A stretch of DNA of 64,000 nucleotides, taken from assembly GCF_032197885.1 (NCBI RefSeq), contig NZ_CP134159.1, forward strand, positions 1,798,001 through 1,862,000, given 5' to 3'. Each line of letters starts with the position of its first letter. Within the stretch, counting starts at the first letter, position 1. The translations under genes were made by a program, and so were the position numbers. A model generated the notes under the pieces. That model searched no databases, was not told where the DNA came from, and saw nothing but the letters and a program-made list of their open reading frames with translations. This stretch comes from Levilactobacillus namurensis (GTDB lineage: Bacteria > Bacillota > Bacilli > Lactobacillales > Lactobacillaceae). Shown piece by piece: positions 52,313-58,740 of the stretch.

Positions 52313-53893
52313 TCAATCCTGATTCTTAGCTGCCGTAAACTGAATTCCTAGCGGTAAGCCCTTAGCAGACACGTAGGTTGGTAAACTAATCGCAGGTTCC
52401 CCGGTCAAATTAGCTTGCTGGGTAAATGGTGTCATGCTTAACCCATGTAGCCAAGCATCATAAATCAAAGGCATCTGTTGATCAACGGGGACGTTCTCCA
52501 TATTCTTCAACTTAGCTTCATACTGTGGTAGGACTGCGGGATCACTGACTAGTGGTGCCGTCGTAGCTACCGTGGGTGTTAGGAGTAGCGGATAAGTCTG
52601 ATGGAAGGCTGCCATCTTAGCGGCGCCATCCGCAATCGTGGCATTGGCTTGTGCGACCTGCTCCTTGGTCAAGTTCTTGCTGGCCTGGTAAAGTCCCCAA
52701 GTCAGTGGACTCACATCGTCCTTAGTCATGGCCTTCTTGGTGGCCGTTTGAATCACGTAGTTGGCAACACTGCCAGCCGACGTATCCAAGATGTAATAGG
52801 CTCGCATTAAGGCCTTCCCGTCCACTGGCGGATTGACCTCCTTTACCGTAAATCCTTGCTGTTTTAAGAAGGATACCGCTTGCTGAACGGCTTTAACGGC
52901 ATCCGCGCTAACGGGTGTTCCCACCGGGGATTTCGTCGTATACGCAATCGTCAGTTTGTTTAGCTGACTAGGCGCAGCTGGTGCACTGGCCCTAGATTGC
53001 TTGAGGGCGTCAAAAAGCTGCTGGGTGTCCGCCATGGTCTTCGTTTCGGCAAAGTTTACCGTATGCGCTGTGACCGCTGAGCCATCCCCCTGAATCATGC
53101 CCTGGGTCGGCTTTAGGCCCACTAGTCCAGACCAGGCCGCGGGGATTCTAACCGAGCCACCGGCATCGTTACCGGTCGCAATTGGCACCATGCCATCAGC
53201 AACACTAGTAGCCGAACCACCTGACGAACCACCCGGTTGATAATCAGTATTCCAGGCACTATGCGCTGCGCCATAGAGTTTAGAGGTCGTCACATTCAGC
53301 AATCCCATCTCGGGAAAATTAGTTTGACCAATCACGATGAACCCTGCCGATTGCAGGTTACGAACTAAGATGCCCGTATAACCACTAATCGCATTTCGAT
53401 TTGGGTAAAGGCCATCCGTATTTTGACCGCCTTTAATCGTCTGACCTAGACCCTTAATCAGGATGGGCACACCTAAAAAGGGCTGCCCGGTATCCTTCAA
53501 GGCCGCAGCTTCCTGGAGCGCAGCATCTTCTCGTAACGTGATCACCCCGTTAAGCTGCGGATTATCGGCCTTGACCTTGGCAATTGCTTGTTGCACCAGC
53601 TGCGTGCTAGTCACCTTACCTGACCGTACTTGCTGCGCCAAATCTAGCGCGGAGCTATTTCGATAAACTTGCGCCGAAATCCCACTTGCTTGGGTTACCG
53701 GCGTCGCAACGGCACCATCAACACCAACTGCTTTTTGAAGCTGGCCAGCCGTAACTGATTCAGCTGTAACGGGCGTGGCGTGAGCCGAAACACTCACACT
53801 TCCCAATGTGACAACCGTTACTAATAGTAGGAACCACCTACTCAACCCTGACAGACGACCACCACGGTCAGTCTGCCAACTTCTCTTAACCAT
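52313..53893 (-). CDS. Secreted amidase-signature-family enzyme, ending at a premature TGA
   Basis: 526 aa as read. N-terminal signal peptide (SRWFLLLVTVVTLGSVSVSAHA), a ~45-residue spacer, then an amidase-signature domain. The Ser-cisSer-Lys triad region is visible: LGVPILIKGLGQ (Lys), [11 protein letters not shown] and GNDAGGSVRIPAAW. It is distinct from GatA, being exported. The frame stops at TGA (52313-52315) right after TAAKNQD, where family members continue; the missing end is encoded in frame just downstream. SD AAGGAGG lies 7 nt before the ATG. Whether the shortened enzyme folds is uncertain. Possible substrate: amides at the cell surface. Confidence 0.8.
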   Translation of the reverse strand: MVKRSWQTDRGGRLSGLSRWFLLLVTVVTLGSVSVSAHATPVTAESVTAGQLQKAVGVDGAVATPVTQASGISAQVYRNSSALDLAQQVRSGKVTSTQLVQQAIAKVKADNPQLNGVITLREDAALQEAAALKDTGQPFLGVPILIKGLGQTIKGGQNTDGLYPNRNAISGYTGILVRNLQSAGFIVIGQTNFPEMGLLNVTTSKLYGAAHSAWNTDYQPGGSSGGSATSVADGMVPIATGNDAGGSVRIPAAWSGLVGLKPTQGMIQGDGSAVTAHTVNFAETKTMADTQQLFDALKQSRASAPAAPSQLNKLTIAYTTKSPVGTPVSADAVKAVQQAVSFLKQQGFTVKEVNPPVDGKALMRAYYILDTSAGSVANYVIQTATKKAMTKDDVSPLTWGLYQASKNLTKEQVAQANATIADGAAKMAAFHQTYPLLLTPTVATTAPLVSDPAVLPQYEAKLKNMENVPVDQQMPLIYDAWLHGLSMTPFTQQANLTGEPAISLPTYVSAKGLPLGIQFTAAKNQD

Positions 53894-54011
53894 ACCTTTT
53901 CCTCCTTAAACTTTTATACCACCATCCAATATTTTACGGGTTTTTGCGTTTCATTAAAAGCGCTTTCTCAGATTTATATAATAAATTCAATTTTTCAGTC
54001 TACTTAAAGCA

Positions 54012-54047
54012 CAAAAAAGGGGCACCCAGTCGTCACTGGATGCCCGT
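54012..54047 (-). terminator. Intrinsic terminator of the hicB-like gene
   Basis: Minus-strand GGGCATCCAG, TGACGA, CTGGGTGCCC and then CTTTTTT. Confidence 0.85.
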
Positions 54048-54058
54048 TAAATCTTCGT

Positions 54059-54340
54059 TTATCTGCTGGTCTCAGGAATCCGAAAGTCCGCTAAATTGAC
54101 CGTTACCAAATGTTCCACGTCATATTCCGCTAACTCTAACTCACCGGATGGCGTAGCGGCGGGTAAATCCGTCACCCGCGCCAACGTCTTACCGATAATG
54201 TCGCGTGCAACAATCAAAGCCTGTGCCGCGCTGGTGCCGCGAATCCACGTGCCATGATTGATATCGGGAATCTCAACATTGTACTCGCCGTTATCCGGAT
54301 GAAGAATGACGGGATAGGTCACCATTTGTGCTTGCATCAT
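54059..54340 (-). CDS. HicB-like antitoxin-family protein, orphan
   Basis: 93 aa. The fold is the partial RNase H-like HicB core: VTYPVILHPDNGEYNVEIPDI ... ALIVARDIIGKTL, followed by a short acidic C-terminus ending in a strand. No DNA-binding tail of the longer HicB type is obvious. No HicA-like ORF lies on either side, so it is an orphan. SD GGAGG; the second of two adjacent ATGs (54337) is equally likely. It borders the first CRISPR array. Confidence 0.75.
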   Translation of the reverse strand: MMQAQMVTYPVILHPDNGEYNVEIPDINHGTWIRGTSAAQALIVARDIIGKTLARVTDLPAATPSGELELAEYDVEHLVTVNLADFRIPETSR

Positions 54341-54533
54341 TTTAGCCTCCTCGGACTAAGTTAATCACCTGAGCACACGAAACGGACCACCACTGATGGA
54401 TAGTCCACCTTATAGAAACCGACTGTCGTTGCATTCTATACAACAACTTTTATGGCTGATATCACCTTACCGCACTGTAAGGGATAACATTCTTGGCTTT
54501 ATCATACCACCCGATAGACTAAATACAAGTGGG

Positions 54534-54805
54534 AACTCTCCCCTGCATACGCGGGGAACACCCTGGGCAACTAAGCGCCTGTAGAACATTGTACGAATCA
54601 CCCCCACATACGCGGGGAACACCAGCAACATTGCCAACCTGCTGAACTCAGTCAGGAATCACCCCCACATACGCGGGGAACACTGCCAAGACGAAGAGAA
54701 CTGCCAGGCGTTCGCGGAATCACCCCCACATACGCGGGGAACACTACCAGTAGTTGCAACTTCTTTGGCGGTCTTGGGAATCACCCCCACATACGCGGGG
54801 AACAC
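54534..54805 (-). CRISPR. CRISPR array 1, type I-E-like repeats
   Basis: Five 28-bp repeats at 54534, 54595, 54656, 54717 and 54778 with four 33-bp spacers (61-bp period). Four repeats are identical; the one at 54534 is degenerate, which marks the distal end. On the minus strand the repeat starts GTGTTCCCCGCGTATG and ends GGGGGTGATTC, typical of I-E arrays in lactobacilli. The leader lies at 54806 onward, so transcription is on the minus strand. No cas gene is present in the window. Confidence 0.95.
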
Positions 54806-54945
54806 ACTAAACAAACGCCGCCAAATCAACGTTTTTAAATCAATAACCCAATAAATTTAATCACTTAATCTAACCATAATTATACTTACTCCTCAAGCCA
54901 ACCACCACTAGTATGATCTTAAAAAACACAGTTTCCCACAATTAT
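54806..54945 (-). promoter_or_regulatory. Leader of CRISPR array 1
   Basis: AT-rich. The first 21 bp (54806-54826) are identical to the leader of array 2. AAATTTAATCACTTA recurs at exactly +48 in both leaders (54853-54867), and a TATAAT -10 box (54884-54879, minus) is shared. A third shared block lies near 54922-54941. The remaining bases to 55203 hold the putative bridge RNA of the IS110 element. Confidence 0.8.
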
Positions 54946-54978
54946 CTAAATATCCCCACAATAAAAAAATACTAAGCT

Positions 54979-55168
54979 TAGAGGCATAGAAGTTACCCGA
55001 CGGGGTGCTCCTATGCCTCTATTACTTTATAGTGGTAGTGAAGACAGGCCGTGGGCGCTTTGGGTCCTTGAGACCGTAATAAAAAATGGCCGCTTCACTG
55101 GTTTTAGTCAATTTGATCAAAGTATTTGGGCTCTCGAAGCCGTGTTTTGAAAACGAGATTACTAAAAC
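54979..55168 (+). ncRNA. Putative bridge RNA of the IS110 element
   Basis: Three consecutive stem-loops upstream of the transposase gene. (1) TAGAGGCATAG / CTATGCCTCTA (54979-55021). (2) A large internal-loop hairpin AGTGAAG (55037-55043) / CTTCACT (55093-55099) with inner GGCC / GGCC and GGTC / GACC. (3) GTTTTAGT (55101-55108) / ACTAAAAC (55161-55168) with inner GGCT / AGCC. A 5' hairpin plus two loop-bearing hairpins is the published layout of IS110 bridge RNAs (target-binding and donor-binding loops). Expression and guide pairing are not shown. Confidence 0.55.
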
Positions 55169-55203
55169 TGACGTGAAGACTTCAGAAAGACAGGTATATG
55201 ATT

Positions 55204-56424
55204 ATGCGAACAATTATTGGAATCGATGTCAGTAAAAACAAAGCTAACGTTGCGGTGGCGACGGATTTAATCGTCGCCAAAGAACTGACCGTCCCTCTAG
55301 ATGCACTGGGATTTAATGAACTGAAACACGTCGTGCTTCAGTTCGGCGGAAAAGCGGAAATCGTCTTTGAAGCGACTGGTGTTTACTCCCGGCGCTTAGA
55401 GTATTTCCTTCAACAAGAAAATTTGAATTACCATATTTTAAATCCCCTGGCGGCTAAGAATCGCATCGCCACTGGTACGCGAATGAGAAAAAACGATCAA
55501 CGTGATGCGCGCCGATTGGCGATTACCGAGTTTACCGAACAGTTAGAGCCCTATCTTCTAGCTTACAAACAGGATCCCATCTATCGTGAATTAACGGATA
55601 TGAACCGTTATTACGACCAACTCAATGAGGATAAGAAACGGGCCCGCAATCGAGCTCATCGTGTCTTACAGCTTGTATTTGCGTCATTTGGGGCCTCCAA
55701 GGGTGGCTTTAACTTCGATACAAAGCTGGCTTGGAAGATTCTAACACTCTTCCCGCATGCACAAATCGTTCGTGAAATTGGCGACCTTAACGCGTTAGAA
55801 GCACGAATATCAGCAGCACATTTCAAAGGGATGAACGCTAGGCGTATTCACGATGCCGCACGAAAGTTATGGAAACTGGCCGCTCAGAATGGTGACGCCG
55901 TACCCGTTACTTCGGATAACACGCGGCAAATGAAAGCTTTGGCGGAACAAGTTCTCACCCTAGAAGCAGCGCAGGACCAGCAGGTCGTGCGCATGATGGC
56001 CTTAGGTAAATCCTTGTCAGAGTTTACGCTTCTTCAAACAATCCCTGGTATTGGTGGCAGTACCGCCATTCGGCTAATTAGTGAATTAGGTGATATCCGA
56101 CGGTTCAATACCCGTCAGCAATTGAACAGCTATGTCGGCCTGGACACAACGGAAGTTGACTCCGGTGACCATCAATCCGCTCGCCATATCACCAAACACG
56201 GTAATCCCCATGCACGCCGAATCTTGTATTGGACGGTCGTTCTTATGCTTAATCCTAAGATGGGCGACAATCATATTCGCGATGCATACGAAAAAAGACG
56301 AGAAGCTTCTTCTTCAAAGAAGAAACTCATCGTCCGTCAAATGGATCGTCTTATTAAAACAATCCTATACCTGATAAAAACGAATCAACCTTACTCCTAT
56401 GAGCTGAGCCCTCAATCGAAGTAA
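55204..56424 (+). CDS. IS110-family transposase (DEDD recombinase)
   Basis: 406 aa, intact. N-terminal RuvC-like DEDD domain: GIDVSKNKANVAV (D), IVFEATGVYSRRLEYFL (E), RMRKNDQRDARRLAI (D, D). C-terminal domain with TIPGIGGSTAIRLISELGDIRRF and the conserved Ser region SARHITKHGNPHARRILYW. The ATG at 55204 is 9 nt after CAGG; an ATG two codons earlier (55198) is possible. With intact catalytic motifs it is probably active. Confidence 0.95.
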   Translation: MRTIIGIDVSKNKANVAVATDLIVAKELTVPLDALGFNELKHVVLQFGGKAEIVFEATGVYSRRLEYFLQQENLNYHILNPLAAKNRIATGTRMRKNDQRDARRLAITEFTEQLEPYLLAYKQDPIYRELTDMNRYYDQLNEDKKRARNRAHRVLQLVFASFGASKGGFNFDTKLAWKILTLFPHAQIVREIGDLNALEARISAAHFKGMNARRIHDAARKLWKLAAQNGDAVPVTSDNTRQMKALAEQVLTLEAAQDQQVVRMMALGKSLSEFTLLQTIPGIGGSTAIRLISELGDIRRFNTRQQLNSYVGLDTTEVDSGDHQSARHITKHGNPHARRILYWTVVLMLNPKMGDNHIRDAYEKRREASSSKKKLIVRQMDRLIKTILYLIKTNQPYSYELSPQSK

Positions 56425-56431
56425 CATTCAT

Positions 56432-56468
56432 TTAGGCTCCGGAACGAAGAACATCGTTCCGGAACCTA
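56432..56468. terminator. Strong hairpin after the IS110 transposase gene
   Basis: TAGGCTCCGGAACGA / TCGTTCCGGAACCTA, one mismatch, 6-nt loop; no T-run, so it may be an IS end structure rather than a terminator. The gap to 56619 contains only a further weak hairpin AGCCTTG / CAAGGCT (56513-56541). Confidence 0.5.
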
Positions 56469-56618
56469 GACCCTAAATTTCTCATCATAAAACATAGTTT
56501 ATAATACCAGCCTTGAAAAAAATTTGATACCTCCAAGGCTTATTTAGCTGGCTATAAATCACTAAAATAATAGCAATAGGGCCATTGATTTAACAACATC
56601 TTTATTGACAAAACGTAG

Positions 56619-56644
56619 AAAAAGCTAACCACAAAGGCTAGCTT
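56619..56644 (-). terminator. Terminator of the GNAT gene
   Basis: Minus-strand AAGCTAGCC, TTTGT, GGTTAGCTT and TTT. A second perfect hairpin AGGAGTAGCG / CGCTACTCCT lies closer to the gene (56678-56707) without a T-run on that strand. Confidence 0.65.
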
Positions 56645-56731
56645 GTTCTAAATCGTTCTTACTCCCTAATCACACTCAGGAGTAGCGGATGATGGTTCGC
56701 TACTCCTCTTTCATCTAAAACCAACGGCTAA

Positions 56732-57259
56732 TCAATCCGCCATCAGCTCATACATTCGCGCTGCTGTCTCACCAATGTCATCGTAATTTAAGATTCGTTC
56801 CTCCACAAAACGGTATCCATATCGGCGATAAAACTGCTCTGCTGACGTATCACGAGTCAATACGTCTAAGTGAATGACCCGCTGCCCCGCATCTCGAGCT
56901 GCCTGAACCAGCGTTTGCATGAGTGCCGTAGCCAACCCTCGACGACGAAAATCCGGATGGACGGCAAAAAGGTGTAGGACCGCAATCTGACGATCAACAA
57001 CGTAAGACCAGTTCACACCTTGATAATCTTCATCGTCCCCAACTGATAGGATACCGGCTGCCACAATCTTCTGGTCGATGAACCCAGCTATGACACGCCG
57101 AGTCTGTAAAGCCTCCCGCAACAGGTTCCGGCTAGGATACTCACCCCAATGCCAATCTGGGTTGTCTCCCCCAGATTGCTGGGCACATACAGCTTGGTAA
57201 AACTGGATAAGGAGTTCCAAATCAGCTGACGTTAAAGCCCTAACTGCATCGAAAGTCAT
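56732..57259 (-). CDS. GNAT-family N-acetyltransferase
   Basis: 175 aa. The acetyl-CoA-binding motif A is LHLFAVHPDFRRRGLATALM (the RRGLA loop), followed by RVIHLDVLTRDTSAEQFYRRYGYRFVEE (motif B). Transfers an acetyl group to an unknown amine. Lies alone in the accessory island between the IS110 element and the two-gene module. Confidence 0.9.
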   Translation of the reverse strand: MTFDAVRALTSADLELLIQFYQAVCAQQSGGDNPDWHWGEYPSRNLLREALQTRRVIAGFIDQKIVAAGILSVGDDEDYQGVNWSYVVDRQIAVLHLFAVHPDFRRRGLATALMQTLVQAARDAGQRVIHLDVLTRDTSAEQFYRRYGYRFVEERILNYDDIGETAARMYELMAD

Positions 57260-57442
57260 CGATTTATTTCCTCCTTCACTAAGAATTGCTCCCTAAACCA
57301 TCTTTACACGCATGACCACCGAACACCTACACCACAAAAAGTGACAGGCCATAACAACTTTTCACAATTACTATGTATCATCACTACCCAAGAAAAGCAT
57401 TCCCCGTACTATATCTTGGCAGACCATCATCATTTTTTTAGA

Positions 57443-57709
57443 TTATTCTCCGACATACACTTGGTGGCTTCGGGGAAATTCACGCTTGAAAGCAGCTTGG
57501 GCAGCATGTTTGGCCGTACCAATAGCCACGGGATAGGTAGTCGTAACGTTGCGATACCCCTGTTCAACCAACGTTACCCGTTGTTGTGTAATCTTTAGCG
57601 TCACCGACCGATCCTTCTTGCGCGTTAGTAGCACCAACCGCCCAGGGCGCGACGTTTTAAGCATTTGCTTCATCAGTGTAGTCGCTTGTTTCAAGGGGAT
57701 ACACTTCAT
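57443..57709 (-). CDS. Second gene of a putative toxin-antitoxin-like pair
   Basis: 88 aa, basic (many Lys/Arg). Pattern MKCIPLKQATTLMKQMLKT, then beta-strand-like LVLLTRKKDRSVTLKITQQRVTLVEQGY and a helical end. No HTH or known antitoxin motif. Its ATG overlaps the stop of the preceding gene by 4 bp (ATGA), which implies translational coupling. In HigBA-like loci the toxin comes first, which fits this order, but the antitoxin role is only a guess. I do not recognise the family. Confidence 0.5.
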   Translation of the reverse strand: MKCIPLKQATTLMKQMLKTSRPGRLVLLTRKKDRSVTLKITQQRVTLVEQGYRNVTTTYPVAIGTAKHAAQAAFKREFPRSHQVYVGE

Positions 57710-58029
57710 TTAGTCACCCCCAGAATTTGGATGAGCTCGTGACTAAACGTGGACTTTTGTAAGTCGTGACTGATAAACACTACGGTGGCGCGGTGACCTC
57801 GATGTATAAAAGCTAGGCGCGCAGATCCCAATTTACCTAAGTTTGTACGAAATTCGTAACAGAAAGTTCCAGATACCTTAGTACGGGTTGCCAGCTTGAC
57901 TTTCGTCATTCCAGTTGCGATTTCCCGATTAACGGCATCTGAAATTTGTCGTTCAATGATTGCTTGTTGATGCGCGTAGCGTTTGAAAAACGCCTTGCAT
58001 CCGTGCTGATCAAAGATTACCGTTATCAT
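57706..58029 (-). CDS. RelE/HigB-like small protein, possible toxin
   Basis: 107 aa from the ATG at 58029 (MITVIFDQHGCKAFFKRY), 8 nt after CGGAG; a GTG at 58056 is less likely. Helical N-terminus (residues ~10-40) followed by four beta-strands: KVKLATRTKVS, FCYEFRTNLGKLGSARLAFIHRG, RATVVFISHDLQKSTFSHEL. This order (helices, then ELR-type and YR-type strands, then a hydrophobic strand with a terminal helix) is that of RelE-fold mRNA interferases. The similarity is structural-pattern only. First gene of the coupled pair beside CRISPR array 2. Confidence 0.5.
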   Translation of the reverse strand: MITVIFDQHGCKAFFKRYAHQQAIIERQISDAVNREIATGMTKVKLATRTKVSGTFCYEFRTNLGKLGSARLAFIHRGHRATVVFISHDLQKSTFSHELIQILGVTK

Positions 58030-58191
58030 TTCATCATCTCCGCTAAATCTCACCACTCCCTTTATATCGCCCCCCCTTCATTTTAGTCAGTGTCTAAGCG
58101 TTTTTCAATTTGAATTATGTATATCATGGCCTAAAAAATAGCACCTTCACGCGTAGACGCAAAGACGCCATTTAATAATTCGCTGTTGCGA

Positions 58192-58525
58192 AGATTTCCC
58201 CCGCACACACGGGGAACACCAAAGACTGATCGCCGTTTTTAAAACCACGGCAGAATCACCCCCGCACGCACGGGGAACACGGCAACCCATACTAAGGTAT
58301 CTGGAGCGTCCTGGAATCACCCACGCACACACAGGGAACACTGACAAGCCATTGTCCGATCCGCGTATCTTTCCGAATCACCCCCGCACACACGGGGAAC
58401 ACCAACTTGGTTGCAGGGGGTGCACCCCTTTGCCAAGAATCACCCCCGCACACACGGGGAACACCCACGTCATCAATACAAGACCGACTACTTGTCAGAA
58501 TCACCCCCGCACACACGGGGAACAC
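58192..58525 (-). CRISPR. CRISPR array 2, type I-E-like repeats
   Basis: Six 28-bp repeats at 58192, 58253, 58314, 58375, 58437 and 58498 with five spacers (33, 33, 33, 34, 33 bp). The distal repeat at 58192 is degenerate, and the ones at 58253 and 58314 carry one and two substitutions; the three leader-proximal repeats are identical. On the minus strand the repeat starts GTGTTCCCCGTGTGTG and ends CGGGGGTGATTC, differing from array 1 only in the stem-loop. No spacer is shared with array 1, and no cas gene is adjacent. Confidence 0.95.
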
Positions 58526-58650
58526 ACTAAACAAACGCCGCCAAATAAGCATTCACAAAACGGCTATCCACCAAATTTAATCACTTACGATTATACCTGC
58601 CACCGAGTTAGCCGGCAAATGCATGGTCTCCAAAAACACAATCTCTCACA
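58526..58650 (-). promoter_or_regulatory. Leader of CRISPR array 2
   Basis: Starts with the same 21 bp as leader 1 (58526-58546), has AAATTTAATCACTTA at the same +48 position (58573-58587), a TATAAT box on the minus strand (58595-58590) and a shared CAAAAACACA block near 58631. Confidence 0.8.
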
Positions 58651-58675
58651 AGTATTCCAATAATCCATCTCACCC

Positions 58676-58726
58676 AAAAAGCGTGCCCGCTCACCTGACG
58701 ACCGTCAGATGCTACGAGCACGCTTC
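58676..58726 (-). terminator. Terminator of rlmD
   Basis: AAGCGTGC / GCACGCTT outer stem with inner CTGAC / GTCAG, T-run on the minus strand. Confidence 0.75.
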
Positions 58727-58740
58727 ATTTTGACATATCC

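Larger units (their letters stand above)
54965..56470 (+). mobile_element. IS110-family insertion sequence (ends approximate)
   Basis: Built from the DEDD transposase gene, a ~220-nt structured non-coding region before it and a strong hairpin after it (56432-56468). IS110 elements have no classical inverted repeats, so exact ends cannot be read from one copy. The left end must lie after the last leader block of CRISPR array 1 (~54945) and before the first hairpin (54979). Confidence 0.6.

Noticed and set aside
54396..54584. 62-aa ORF between hicB and CRISPR array 1, tested as a missing HicA
   Set aside because: No HicA pattern (small dsRBD-like fold with the G-S-H motif), no SD, and its 3' half runs into the first CRISPR repeat.
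58147..58663. Several ORFs on both strands with repeated VFPVCAGVI- or NHPRTHGEH-type peptides
   Set aside because: They are translations of the CRISPR repeats and spacers; no start signals, and the repeat period explains the peptide repeats.
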